Position numbers and translations under genes: made by a program. Shown in pieces: positions 7,307-16,191 of a DNA stretch of 64,000 nucleotides (position 1 is its first letter; every line of letters begins with the position of its first letter). The notes below the pieces were generated by a model that worked only from the letters and a program-made list of their open reading frames with translations, made no database searches and was not told the DNA's origin. Location: positions 672,545 to 736,544 of the forward strand of contig DASRHP010000009.1 of the NCBI GenBank assembly GCA_035650475.1. Direction: 5' to 3'. Origin of the DNA: Candidatus Binataceae bacterium. GTDB lineage: Bacteria > Desulfobacterota > Binatia > Binatales > Binataceae.

Positions 7307-9715
7307 CTAGGCCGGCGCGTCGCATAGCTCGACGGCGTAGTCGCGCCCCTCCCATTGTCGGCGCTTGGGCCAGTAGAACGTGAAGCGCACCGGCGCGCGG
7401 TCGGTCGGCGTGACCTCGATATCAGCGAAGCCGATCCCGACCGCGGTGTGCGCGGAACGGGTGTCGTGCACGTGATGCCATTCGTCCTTGGTCCAGTGCA
7501 GGACGAAGGGCTCGGGCGCCTGGATGCGCAGCTTGCATCCAGCCGGCACGCTTGTGATGCGCCGGTTGTGCTTCCACACCTCGATCGGCGGGCGCGGCGG
7601 GCCTTCGCGATAGCGCTCGGCGACTTCGGGAATCAGGTCGAAAATCACGCCGTCGGCGATCGAGCGCAGAAGCTTGAGGTATTCAGCGTGCGCCCACATC
7701 AGCGGCATCGCGGCGCCGGTCGGTTTGCCGTAGCGCATCAGCGCAGCCGGGATATCTGGCAGATCCCAGATCTGCTCGGGCAAAAGCCGCGTCGCGGTCG
7801 CGAAGTTCTCCATCGCGCGCAGGTACGGCAGCGGATCGCGGCCGGCGGCGAGTTCGTAATGGCCGCGCTCGCCGCTGAGCAGCGGCCACGGCCGCCCGAC
7901 GCCCCATCCGGTGAATGGCCCGCCGTCGTCCTTCTGCCCGTAGCCGTCGTGGGTGTAGCGCTTCCAGCACGGCCCGGCGGGAAAGTCGTGCCTGAGCACC
8001 GCGTCGATCACGCGCAGCGAGTCCTCGATCAGTGGATCGCCGGGGCGGCGGATTCCGTAGCGCACGAGCTCGAGAAAGCCGGGGTCCACGATCTCGGCCG
8101 CGGGGAAGAGGTAGGGCGCATTCGGCGGGCGGTTATGGATAAGCACCATGCCCTCGTCGGGATCCTCGCTGGGCGTCTCACATCCGGGCCGCTCGGGATT
8201 GATGCGGACGTAGTGGCGGGCGATGCCGCGGACGAGGAAGCCACGGCGGGTCACCGTCCATCGCTCGATGTGGGTTTCCAGGAAGTCGGCATACTCGCGC
8301 AGGAACTCGGCGGTCGCGGCGTCGCCGCGCTCGTGAGCAAGACAGGCGGCGCAGATCAGCGCCGCGATGTTGCTCGCCAGCGTCGAAGGCGAGTAGCCAC
8401 AGTTCTCCTCCCATCGCTCCTGCGGTGTCACCGGGCCTTCGCGGATTAGATAATGTGCCGCGGCCATCACCATCGCGTAGGGGTCGAACGCGCCCATCGC
8501 CGCCCCCGCGCGCACCAGCCGCCACGCCAGCACGATCGGGAAGGCGACCTCGTCGAGCTGGATGCCGCTCCAGTAGGGGCGGCCGTCGATCCAGAAGTTC
8601 TGGGGAAAGCCGCCGTCCTCGCGCTGGGTGCAGGCGAGATAGATGAGCGCGCGCACGGGCGTGGCGAGGTCGCCGGCGGCGAGCAGGCCGGTCGCGCTGT
8701 TGATCATGTCGCGCGTCCATACCAGATGATAGCCGCCGAGGTCCTCGTCGCCCTTGATTTCGCCCCACGGGATGCTCATCGAGGCGATGATCGCGCCGGG
8801 AAAGCGCTTGTCCTCGTGGGCGAGCAGGAGCTCGCGGCTCTTGCGCGCGAGCGTGCCGCCGTCGCCGGCCCATCGGTCGAGCGGATAGAAGTGCTTGCAT
8901 GCGCGTTCCCATTGCTCGGCGAAGCGCGCGGCGTGCGCGGCAAACGGCACCCCCAGCGACTGATACAGGCCGGTCACGGCGCGATGGAGGCTGTTGCCGA
9001 AAGCGAGCCCGAGGGTGAAGTGGTAGTCGTCGGGCAGCGCGATCTCGCCGGTCAGCGCGACGTTGCCGTCGGGGGCGGCGGCGAACTGGTGGTCAAGGCG
9101 GAAATTCTGATTGAGGTCCTGCCAGCCGTCGGTCCGGCCGACATAGCCGCACGAGCGACGCACGAAGGGGACCGTCGCGCCGAGCGCCAGCCACGTGTTG
9201 CGCTTGTGCGCGGTAAGGAACTCGTAGCCCGCGATGCGTGCGACGTTGGCCGTGTTGCCCCATCCGCCGACCTCCAGATGCGGCGCGAGCAGGACGTAGA
9301 GATGGAGACGGCTGAGCAGCTCCGGGTCGCCCTCCAGCCGCGTATCGATAAGAACGCACGGCTGGTGGGGGTCCGTGATGATCTCCATCACGACCCGGTA
9401 GCGGCCTTCGCGGTCAGAGTTGGTGATGCGAACGCCGAGCCCGCGCTCGGCGAGATATTCGGTGACGCTGTCCTGATGGCGATGGACGTCGTGGAAGAAG
9501 GTTTCGCCATCGCTGACCAGGAACTGGAGGTCGCGAATCTGCGGGCGATCGATCGTCGGGTAGTAGATTTCGCTGAGCACGCCGCCCGAGGCTGTGAACC
9601 AGATATGGCTGGCGGTAGAGTAGGCAGTGCCCACGACGTCCTTGGCGCTGTGGGTCCAGCGCGGCTCGATCCCGGGCGCGCCGCAGGCGCGCGGGGAGTC
9701 CTCGATGACGGCCAT
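7307..9715 (-). CDS. GH15 glucoamylase/glucodextranase-type glycoside hydrolase
   Basis: The 802-residue protein has the layout of bacterial GH15 enzymes. An N-terminal beta domain (residues ~1-270) contains TASHIWFTASGGVLSEIYYP. An (alpha/alpha)6-barrel follows with GGYHLVWTRDMINSATGLLA, the general-acid region QERWEENCGYSPSTLASN, and PLMWAHAEYLKLLRS, whose Glu is the expected general base. A C-terminal beta domain (~690-802) closes the protein. The family releases glucose from the ends of alpha-glucans or isomalto-oligosaccharides. No signal peptide is visible, so it is probably cytoplasmic and may act on storage glucan; exact linkage specificity cannot be read. It lies 33 bases downstream of tatC on the same strand. 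Confidence 0.9.
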   Translation of the reverse strand: MAVIEDSPRACGAPGIEPRWTHSAKDVVGTAYSTASHIWFTASGGVLSEIYYPTIDRPQIRDLQFLVSDGETFFHDVHRHQDSVTEYLAERGLGVRITNSDREGRYRVVMEIITDPHQPCVLIDTRLEGDPELLSRLHLYVLLAPHLEVGGWGNTANVARIAGYEFLTAHKRNTWLALGATVPFVRRSCGYVGRTDGWQDLNQNFRLDHQFAAAPDGNVALTGEIALPDDYHFTLGLAFGNSLHRAVTGLYQSLGVPFAAHAARFAEQWERACKHFYPLDRWAGDGGTLARKSRELLLAHEDKRFPGAIIASMSIPWGEIKGDEDLGGYHLVWTRDMINSATGLLAAGDLATPVRALIYLACTQREDGGFPQNFWIDGRPYWSGIQLDEVAFPIVLAWRLVRAGAAMGAFDPYAMVMAAAHYLIREGPVTPQERWEENCGYSPSTLASNIAALICAACLAHERGDAATAEFLREYADFLETHIERWTVTRRGFLVRGIARHYVRINPERPGCETPSEDPDEGMVLIHNRPPNAPYLFPAAEIVDPGFLELVRYGIRRPGDPLIEDSLRVIDAVLRHDFPAGPCWKRYTHDGYGQKDDGGPFTGWGVGRPWPLLSGERGHYELAAGRDPLPYLRAMENFATATRLLPEQIWDLPDIPAALMRYGKPTGAAMPLMWAHAEYLKLLRSIADGVIFDLIPEVAERYREGPPRPPIEVWKHNRRITSVPAGCKLRIQAPEPFVLHWTKDEWHHVHDTRSAHTAVGIGFADIEVTPTDRAPVRFTFYWPKRRQWEGRDYAVELCDAPA

Positions 9716-9748
9716 CGGGCCCTTCCTTTCTGCCGACCCGGCGGGTAG

Positions 9749-10549
9749 TTAAGCGCTCGGCGGCGGCGCCGCGACCGGCTCGGGCGCGGCGGGTGCGGCG
9801 CGGAACATGTACGAGACGCCAACGCTCATCGCATAGAGCGCCAGCAGCGGAATCGCCAGCAGGAACATTGAGATCATGTCGGGCGGCGTCAGCGCCGCCG
9901 AGACCACAAAGATCCCGAGCACTGCGTAGCGGAAGTAGCGCAGCATCAGCCGATGGTCCACCATCCCCAGCCGGGTCAGGAACAGCGCGAAGATCGGCAT
10001 CTCGAAGGTCAGCCCGAAGGCCAGCATCAGCTTGGCCGAGAACGCGAGATACTCGCTTATCCGGATCGTCGGGGTGACGCCGATGGTGCCGTACTCGCTG
10101 ATGAAAAAGGCGTAGCCTATCTTGAACACCACCGCCCAGCAGAAGTAGCCGCCGAGCACGAAGAACATGCTGGCGAAGACCACGAACGGCAGCGCCATCC
10201 GCTTTTCCGAGTCGTACAGCCCCGGCGCGATGAACTTCCAGACCTCATAGAACACCGCCGGGCTGGCGACGAATACGCCCGCGATCAGCGCCACCTTGAT
10301 CTTGGTGTAGAACGCCTCGCCGACGCCGGTGCCGATCAGCAGCAGCTTGCCATGGGCGACCTCGCGCAGCGGCAGCGTCAGCCAGGCGAAGAGTTGATCG
10401 GCAAAGACGTACGCCAGTGCGCATCCGACCGCGATCGCAAGCGCGGCGCGCACGAGCCGTATGCGTAGCTCGCGCAGATGCTCGAGCAACGGCATCCGGG
10501 TCTCGTCGATGCTGCCGGCTGGGCGGGCGGGCGGCTCGTGGCTGGCCAC
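9749..10549 (-). CDS. tatC: Sec-independent (twin-arginine) protein translocase subunit TatC
   Basis: 266 residues with six hydrophobic segments and the TatC signatures EHLRELRIRLVRA at the N-terminus, GVGEAFYTKIKVALIAGVF, YEVWKFIAPGLYDSEKRM and FEMPIFALFLTRLGMV. TatC recognises twin-arginine signal peptides and, with TatA/TatB, moves folded proteins across the inner membrane. It starts 15 bases after the end of the TatA/B-type gene, so the two form an operon. The Pro/Ala-rich C-terminal tail is longer than needed and probably disordered. Confidence 0.95.
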   Translation of the reverse strand: MASHEPPARPAGSIDETRMPLLEHLRELRIRLVRAALAIAVGCALAYVFADQLFAWLTLPLREVAHGKLLLIGTGVGEAFYTKIKVALIAGVFVASPAVFYEVWKFIAPGLYDSEKRMALPFVVFASMFFVLGGYFCWAVVFKIGYAFFISEYGTIGVTPTIRISEYLAFSAKLMLAFGLTFEMPIFALFLTRLGMVDHRLMLRYFRYAVLGIFVVSAALTPPDMISMFLLAIPLLALYAMSVGVSYMFRAAPAAPEPVAAPPPSA

Positions 10550-10564
10550 GGGGAACGGCGCGGG

Positions 10565-10993
10565 CTATGGTTTAGTAGCGGCCGCGTGCGTGGACGGTTC
10601 GGCAGACGCCGCATGCGGCTGCGCGGAGACGTTTGCCGCGGGCACGGAGTTGGACGCAATGGCGTCCGGCTCCGGCGAGGTTACGATTGAATCGGACGTC
10701 GGCACCTGGGGCGCGGCAGTGTGCGACGAGGCGGGCGCCAGATCGATGGCCGACGCGGGAGAGCCGGCCGGGCTCGGCGGAGCCGGCGGGATCTCGTCGT
10801 CAAAGCGCGGCGGCAAGAGGTTAAAGGGCTGTTCATCGCCGATGGCGCTCGACAGCTCGCGCATCACAGTGTTGCTGGCAAGGCGCAGCTCGCGCATCAC
10901 CCTGCCCGCGGCACGCAGCACCTGCGGCAGATCGTCGGGTGGAATCACGATCAGGGCGATTGCGAGGAGCAGCAGTATTTCGAAAATGCCCAA
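10565..10993 (-). CDS. tatB: TatA/TatB-type twin-arginine translocase subunit
   Basis: The product starts with a single hydrophobic helix, LGIFEILLLLAIALIVIPPDDLP, then an amphipathic helix (QVLRAAGRVMRELRLASNTV) and a long Pro/Ala-rich acidic tail; that is the TatA/B plan. The longer tail and the E in the first helix fit TatB better than TatA. I chose TTG 10993 because the helix should begin the protein; ATG 11053 would add 20 Arg-rich residues not typical of the family. No second TatA gene is adjacent, so it may serve both roles or tatA may lie elsewhere. Confidence 0.8.
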   Translation of the reverse strand: MGIFEILLLLAIALIVIPPDDLPQVLRAAGRVMRELRLASNTVMRELSSAIGDEQPFNLLPPRFDDEIPPAPPSPAGSPASAIDLAPASSHTAAPQVPTSDSIVTSPEPDAIASNSVPAANVSAQPHAASAEPSTHAAATKP

Positions 10994-11074
10994 GGATTCC
11001 CGGTCCGCTGAATCGATTCGGATGGCGCGTGCACGATGGGGGCGCCAGTCCAATGATGGTTATCCAAGTTCGGG

Positions 11075-12115
11075 GTGTCAACGATGCTCAGGACCGCGCT
11101 GGTAAGCGACCGCCGCTATCTCAGGCATTTCGCCGGCCGCAGCCATCCCGAGCGCCCGCAGCGCGTCGAGGCGATGATCGAAATGATCGAGCATCTCGGC
11201 CGCTCCGCGCTGCTGTCGCTTGCCCCGCGCGAAGCAACTCCTGAGGAGCTCGCACTCTGTCACGACCCCGCCTACATCGCCGCCGTCGAGCGCACCGCGG
11301 CGGTCGCGCGCTACGACTTCGACCCCGACACCCATACCTGTCCCGATTCCTACCGCACCGCCGTGCTCGCCGCAGGCGGCGTTTTGACCGCGGTCGAGGC
11401 GGTGATGGACGGTGCGGCGGATAACGCCTTCGCGATTGTGCGTCCGCCGGGCCATCACGCGCTCGCCCGGCGCGCGATGGGCTTTTGCCTGTTCAACAAC
11501 GTCGCGATCGCGGCACGCTGGCTCCTCCAGCGACGCGGTCTTGGGCGCGTGGCCGTGGTCGATTGGGACGTCCATCACGGCAACGGCATCCAGGACATTT
11601 TCTACGATTCGCGAGCGGTCCTCTATTTCTCGACCCATCAATTTCCCTTCTATCCGGGCACCGGGTCGCTCGACGAGGTAGGCGTGGGCGAAGGGGCAGG
11701 CTTCACGGTCAACGTGCCGATGCCCGCGACGTTTGGCGACGAAGAATACCTGCGCATCTTTGATGCGGTACTCGCGCCGATCCTGCGCCAGTACCGCCCC
11801 GAGTTCATCCTGATCTCATCGGGCTTCGATGCGCACCATCGCGATCCGCTGGGCGGGATGCGGGTGACGGAGGCGGGGTTTGCCGCGATGGCGCGACGGG
11901 TCAAACGCTTGGCGGCCGAGTGCTGTAAGGGCCGGATGGTCGCGGCGCTGGAGGGCGGCTACGATCTCCAGGCGCTCGCGGATTCGGGACGCATGGTGAT
12001 CGAGGAGCTGGGCCGTGAAGCCGACGAGCCAGACAAGCCCACAGCCGACGGCGAGCGCGTGATCCCGATAGTCGAACGCTCGCACTATTTCCTGGCGCCG
12101 TACTGGAAGTTCTGA
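11075..12115 (+). CDS. histone deacetylase/acetylpolyamine amidohydrolase family protein
   Basis: 346 residues covering the arginase/deacetylase fold. Visible landmarks are SHPERPQRV, AIVRPPGHHALARRAMGFC with the tandem catalytic histidines, VAVVDWDVHHGNGIQDIFY and LISSGFDAHHRDPLGG with the Asp/His zinc ligands, and ALEGGYDLQALADS. Bacterial members remove acetyl groups from polyamines, other small molecules or proteins; the substrate cannot be told here. GTG 11075 is the outer start and ATG 11084 a good alternative. It is divergent from the tat genes. Confidence 0.9.
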   Translation: MSTMLRTALVSDRRYLRHFAGRSHPERPQRVEAMIEMIEHLGRSALLSLAPREATPEELALCHDPAYIAAVERTAAVARYDFDPDTHTCPDSYRTAVLAAGGVLTAVEAVMDGAADNAFAIVRPPGHHALARRAMGFCLFNNVAIAARWLLQRRGLGRVAVVDWDVHHGNGIQDIFYDSRAVLYFSTHQFPFYPGTGSLDEVGVGEGAGFTVNVPMPATFGDEEYLRIFDAVLAPILRQYRPEFILISSGFDAHHRDPLGGMRVTEAGFAAMARRVKRLAAECCKGRMVAALEGGYDLQALADSGRMVIEELGREADEPDKPTADGERVIPIVERSHYFLAPYWKF

Positions 12116-12179
12116 CCGGCGCTTCCGGTCGCATAGGGTCGCTTGTCGCAATCTCGCGGGAGGGGCAAAACTCACCAGC

Positions 12180-13709
12180 GTGTCGGGTGGGAATTCCGAG
12201 GAGTCAAGTAGCGGGCTGCGCCTGGTCGCGCTGGGCGTGTCCAAACCGCAGGCATTTGCGCTGCGTGCGCGGCGAATCGCGATCGGCACCGCGCCGGAGA
12301 ACGACCTGCGGCCCGACGATGCCACAGTGTCGCGCCGCCACGCCGTGCTGAAGCGCCGATGGGGCCGATGGCGCGTCGTCGATCTTGGCTCAAGCAACGG
12401 AACCTGGATCAACGGACGGCGCACCGATGCGTCGTCGCCGACGCCTGTAAAGCGCGGCGACGAGCTGCGCTTTGGCAACGCGCGCTTCGGGTTTGTCGCG
12501 GCAGGCGACGACCCGGCAAAGGTGGGCGTAAGCGCAGGGCGGCGCGCCGCGGCGCCCCCGCGCCGGCCGTCGCGGCGAGCGATCGCTGTCGGCGTAGTGA
12601 TGCTGTTTGCCACCGGCTTTGGCGTAACCCAGTACCTTGTGAACTTCGACCGCCTCGAGCAGGCGGCTGGGGTGGGCGCGCCGGGCTCGCCCGTCGCGCC
12701 CGCCGCACCTACCAGTGCGCGCGCGACTCCGGCGGTGGCCGCCGCCGGCCCCGCGCTGGGCCCAGCGGCTGGCGACGGACGAGCCACGGGGGCGGCACAC
12801 GGCCGCGCAACGCCTGCGCCGACCAGCGGCGCGCACAGCGCGCCCGCAGCCGCCGCGGACGGCGTCGAAGGTGCGGGCCTCGCATGGCTTGCGCGCATCA
12901 ACCAGTACCGCGCGATGGTGAAGCTCGGCCCGGTCCGCGACGATCCCGCGCTCAGCGAGGGCGAACGCAACCATACGCGCTACCTGGTCGAGAATTACGG
13001 CGCGCTTATCCGAAAGGGTGTCGGCATGGGCGCCGCGATGCATAGCGAGGATGCCTTCAAGCCTGGCTATACGCCTGTGGGGATGCGTGCCGCGCAGGAC
13101 AGCGATATCGACGAATGGGCGGGACCGCAGCCGCCGCCCTCGACGTACTGGGCGATCGACGATTGGATGACCGGTGCATTTCACCGCCTGAACATCCTCA
13201 ACCCCAGGCTGCGCCAAGTGGCCTACGGCCAGTCATGCGAAGGCGGTACGTGTGCGGCCGCGCTCAATGTCATCAGCGGCGCGGAGATGCCGACCCTTGC
13301 AGGCCTGCCGCTGGCGACGCCGATCATGTTTCCGCCGCCCCACTCGACGGTCGGTCTCGGCCCGTTATGGGGCGAATGGCCCGACCCGAAGGGTCCGTGC
13401 AGCGGCTACCGAGCGCCCGTCGGGTTGCCGATAACCCTTTCCCTGGGACTGATGGTCGATGCGCATCTGACCGAGTACAAACTCACCCGCGCGGGCGAGG
13501 CCCCAATCGACCTCGAAGCGTGCGGCTTCGATGCAGCTAGCTACGCGAATTCCGATCCATCGGCTCAGGAGCGCGGGCGCGGTGTGCTGCACGATTTCGG
13601 CGCCGTCGCCGTCATTCCGCGCGTGCCGCTAGAGAAGCGCTCCAGCTACACGGTTTCTATGACAGTCAACGGACGCAATTACACCTGGACGTTCTCAACC
13701 GCGCCCTAA
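12180..13709 (+). CDS. FHA domain - transmembrane segment - CAP/SCP-like domain fusion protein
   Basis: An N-terminal FHA domain (residues ~10-110) shows RRIAIGTAPENDLRPDD, TVSRRHAVL and VDLGSSNGTWING, the phosphothreonine-binding loops. One membrane helix follows (~133-155, AIAVGVVMLFATGFGVTQYL), then a long Ala/Pro/Gly-rich linker. An extracytoplasmic part starts at WLARINQYRAMVKLGPVRDD and HTRYLVENYG, matching the CAP/SCP/PR-1 fold start, with MHSEDAF and DDWMTGAFHRLNIL. A beta-rich tail ends the protein. The topology implies a cytoplasmic phosphopeptide reader joined to an outer CAP domain. No Ser/Thr kinase is in the window. GTG 12180 is the start, with an AGGGG sequence upstream. Confidence 0.82.
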   Translation: MSGGNSEESSSGLRLVALGVSKPQAFALRARRIAIGTAPENDLRPDDATVSRRHAVLKRRWGRWRVVDLGSSNGTWINGRRTDASSPTPVKRGDELRFGNARFGFVAAGDDPAKVGVSAGRRAAAPPRRPSRRAIAVGVVMLFATGFGVTQYLVNFDRLEQAAGVGAPGSPVAPAAPTSARATPAVAAAGPALGPAAGDGRATGAAHGRATPAPTSGAHSAPAAAADGVEGAGLAWLARINQYRAMVKLGPVRDDPALSEGERNHTRYLVENYGALIRKGVGMGAAMHSEDAFKPGYTPVGMRAAQDSDIDEWAGPQPPPSTYWAIDDWMTGAFHRLNILNPRLRQVAYGQSCEGGTCAAALNVISGAEMPTLAGLPLATPIMFPPPHSTVGLGPLWGEWPDPKGPCSGYRAPVGLPITLSLGLMVDAHLTEYKLTRAGEAPIDLEACGFDAASYANSDPSAQERGRGVLHDFGAVAVIPRVPLEKRSSYTVSMTVNGRNYTWTFSTAP

Positions 13710-13957
13710 CGACGCCGTTCAAGACGGCTGACGGCACGCCGCGTTGATAAAACCGTCGGCAGACGACGCGCTCGTGTCCGCAAGGGGCGGACAGGGCTTC
13801 AGCCGGCTTGCCTTGCCAACCCCAAGCGACTAAAGGAAGGCGACGCCGGCGCGGTTGCGTCCGGCGCATAGACCAACTAGAAGTCAGGATGCAGGCTAAC
13901 GGCGGAGAGCCACGGGGAGACTTCGGCGTTCCCGCCGCCCAAGGAGGCCAACATTAG
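13710..13957 (+). other. 248-base non-coding leader with hairpins before a monooxygenase gene
   Basis: No gene fits here. Short stems are visible: 13714-13718 with 13724-13728, 13776-13781 with 13787-13792, and a GC-rich CGCCGG/CCGGCG pairing around 13842-13865. Near 13880 the stretch AAGTCAGGATGCAGGCT resembles the B12-box of cobalamin riboswitches at about 12 of 16 positions, and AAAGGAAGGC precedes it. The rest of the cobalamin consensus is not convincing, so I call it only a possible structured leader. It ends in a strong ribosome binding site (AAGGAGG) for the gene at 13958. Confidence 0.3.
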
Positions 13958-15235
13958 ATGAAGATCTCGATGTTCCACCTGATGCCGTATCGCGATCTGC
14001 CGGCGGATTTCGAGAAGCGCTATCACTCGGTCTGGGTTGACCCTCCGTACTCCGAGCTCGCCGACACCGAGAAGATCGCGCGCTACTACAACTGGACTCT
14101 CGACGAGCTGATCCACGGCGCGAAGGTCGGGATGGACGGTATCTGCGTCAACGAACACCATCAGAACGCCTACGGCTTCATGCCGTCGCCCAACCTGATG
14201 GGCTCGGCGCTGGCTCGCGCGACCAACGGGATGAACGTTGCGGTGGTGCAGATGGGTGCGACGCTGCCGACCACGATTCCGCCGATTCGAGTGGCCGAGG
14301 AGTACGGCATGCTCGACTGTATCAGCGGTGGCAGACTGGTCGCCGGGATGCCGCTGGGCACCCCGATGGACGCCAACCTCTGCTACGGCATCACCCCGGT
14401 CGAGCATCGCGAGCGCTACTATGAGGCTCACGACCTGATCATGAAGGCGTGGCAGTCCAAGGAGATCTTCGCCTGGAACGGCAAGTATTTCAAATTGCCG
14501 ATGGTCAACCTGTGGCCGCGTCCGCTCCAGAAACCGTATCCGCCGGTGTGGATCCCGGGCAGCGGGAGCCTCAGCACCTGGGACTTCACTGCCAAGCACA
14601 ACCACTGCTACTGCTTCCTGAGCTACTTCGGCAACAAGCTCGGCAAGAAGGTGATGGATGGCTTTTGGGAGTTCGTCGGCAAGACCGGGCTCGACGCCAA
14701 TCCATACCGTGCCGGTTTCCTTCAGTTGGTCGTGGTTTCCGAGACCGATGCCAAGGCGGAGCAGGAGTATTACCAGCACATCCGTTATTTCTACGACAAA
14801 TGCTTGCACATCCTGTGGGAGTATCAGCTCATCCCGGGCAACCAGGACTACCGCAGCCTCGCCAACAGCGTCAGGAACCTCAATCCGCTGCAGCTAGAGT
14901 TGATGGCGCAGGTGCCGAACTGGAAATACAAAGACTTCCTCGACAACGGCTTCGTGATCGGGGGCAGCCCCAAGACGGTTGCTGACCAGTTGCGCGAGGC
15001 GGTCAAGAAGCTGCGCGTGGGCAACCTGATGGTGCTGCTCCACATCGGCTCGATGCCGCATGAGCTGACCCTGAAAAACATCGAGATGTTCGCGCGCGAG
15101 GTCAAGCCGCACCTGAGCGATATGTGGGATGACCAGTGGGAGAACCACTGGTGGCCGGAGCGGCTGAAGGAAAAGGAACCGGCGGGCGCGCGCCGCGGCG
15201 TCGCGCAGCCGGTGATGGAACGGGCGGCCAAGTAG
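13958..15235 (+). CDS. luciferase-like monooxygenase (LLM class flavin-dependent oxidoreductase)
   Basis: 425 residues, longer than the plain F420-type members, with the two-step barrel of flavin monooxygenases. Visible are MKISMFHLMPYRDLPADFE, GMDGICVNEHHQNAYGFMPS (the EHH region typical of this branch), EYGMLDCISGGRLVAGMPLG, and QKPYPPVWIPGSGS. FVIGGSPKTVADQLREAV near the C-terminus is the standard family ending. The ribosome binding site AAGGAGG lies 13 bases before the ATG. It probably oxidises a small organic compound with reduced flavin; the following alpha/beta hydrolase could process the product. No flavin reductase is adjacent. Confidence 0.9.
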   Translation: MKISMFHLMPYRDLPADFEKRYHSVWVDPPYSELADTEKIARYYNWTLDELIHGAKVGMDGICVNEHHQNAYGFMPSPNLMGSALARATNGMNVAVVQMGATLPTTIPPIRVAEEYGMLDCISGGRLVAGMPLGTPMDANLCYGITPVEHRERYYEAHDLIMKAWQSKEIFAWNGKYFKLPMVNLWPRPLQKPYPPVWIPGSGSLSTWDFTAKHNHCYCFLSYFGNKLGKKVMDGFWEFVGKTGLDANPYRAGFLQLVVVSETDAKAEQEYYQHIRYFYDKCLHILWEYQLIPGNQDYRSLANSVRNLNPLQLELMAQVPNWKYKDFLDNGFVIGGSPKTVADQLREAVKKLRVGNLMVLLHIGSMPHELTLKNIEMFAREVKPHLSDMWDDQWENHWWPERLKEKEPAGARRGVAQPVMERAAK

Positions 15236-15268
15236 CCCCGCGCCACGGTCACAGTTCGCATCCCAAGC

Positions 15269-15304
15269 CCGGCGTCGGCCGCAAGGTCGGCGCCGGACTT
15301 TAAA
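15269..15304 (+). terminator. hairpin with GCAA loop after the monooxygenase gene
   Basis: Bases 15269-15280 pair with 15285-15296 as a 12-bp stem (two G-U pairs) closed by a GCAA tetraloop. The sequence after the stem is ACTTTAAATT, a weak U-rich tail. It may terminate or attenuate transcription before the hydrolase gene that starts 39 bases further on, or stabilise the upstream mRNA end. Confidence 0.45.
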
Positions 15305-15334
15305 TTGCACCCAAGAGAGGGCAGACGCACGAAA

Positions 15335-16120
15335 ATGGCTGCAGTTCAGGAACGTACCGTCAACGTCTGGGACGACAAGATAAAAGTGCGGGTCAAGGTT
15401 GCCGGCTCCGGCCCCGCGCTCGTCTTCTTCCATAGCGGCTACGGCCTGCAATGGGGCGAGTTTCTCGACGCGCTGGCGCGCGAGTTCACGGTCTACGCCC
15501 CCGAGCATCCGGGAACCAGCGAGGGCGACCCCGAAGCGCATCGCGCGCTCGAGGAGCTCTGGGACCTCGTGCTCTGCTACGACGAGCTGTTCGATAAGCT
15601 CGGACTGTCCGCGCCGGCCGTGGTCGGCCATTCCTTCGGCGGAATGATCGCGGGCGAGCTCGCGGCCAATTTCCCGAAGCGGCCAGGCAAGCTGGTTCTG
15701 ATCGATTCCCTGGGGCTGTGGCGCGACGACACGCCGGTGCGCAACTACATGGTCACCCCGGCGGCCGAGTTGCTCCCGTTGTACTTCGCCAATCCGAGCC
15801 ACCCGGCGGTCGCGAGTCTCGTGCCTGACCCCACCGACGCCGACGCGTTGATTCGGGTCACGTGGGCACTCGGATGTACGGGCAAATTCTGCTGGCCGTT
15901 GCCCGACAAGGGCCTCAAAAAGCGCATCCATCGGATCGCTGCGCCGACGCTCATTGTGTGGGGCAAGCAGGACGGGCTGACTCCGCCAGTTTACGCGCAG
16001 GAGTTCGCCAAGCTCATCAAGGGCGCGAAGGTTGAACTGGTCGATAACGCGGCGCATATGCTGCCGGTCGAGCAGCCGCAGACGGCGGCGAAACTGATCG
16101 CTGATTTCGTCAAGCGCTGA
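15335..16120 (+). CDS. alpha/beta hydrolase
   Basis: 261 residues from ATG 15335, chosen because a GAGAGG sequence precedes it and earlier codons are not family-like. The hydrolase fold is clear: PALVFFHSGYGLQWGEFLDAL (oxyanion region), FTVYAPEHPGTS, nucleophile elbow VVGHSFGGMIAGELA (GHSFG, Ser), LIVWGKQDGLTPPVYAQEF with the acid, and NAAHMLPVEQPQTAAKLIADF with the catalytic His. No signal peptide, so cytoplasmic. Such enzymes cleave esters, lactones or C-C bonds; placement 99 bases after the monooxygenase suggests they act in sequence on an oxidised intermediate, but this is inference. Confidence 0.88.
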   Translation: MAAVQERTVNVWDDKIKVRVKVAGSGPALVFFHSGYGLQWGEFLDALAREFTVYAPEHPGTSEGDPEAHRALEELWDLVLCYDELFDKLGLSAPAVVGHSFGGMIAGELAANFPKRPGKLVLIDSLGLWRDDTPVRNYMVTPAAELLPLYFANPSHPAVASLVPDPTDADALIRVTWALGCTGKFCWPLPDKGLKKRIHRIAAPTLIVWGKQDGLTPPVYAQEFAKLIKGAKVELVDNAAHMLPVEQPQTAAKLIADFVKR

Positions 16121-16191
16121 GGCTGGGCGCGCTCGCCGAAGCGCGGCGCGCTCGTCAAGCGACTTGCAGCAACGGTGAGGCGAGGGGCGGG

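Noticed and set aside
7355-9748. Two long plus-strand open frames opposite the GH15 gene
   Set aside because: No recognisable domain; the minus strand has a full GH15 enzyme with catalytic motifs.
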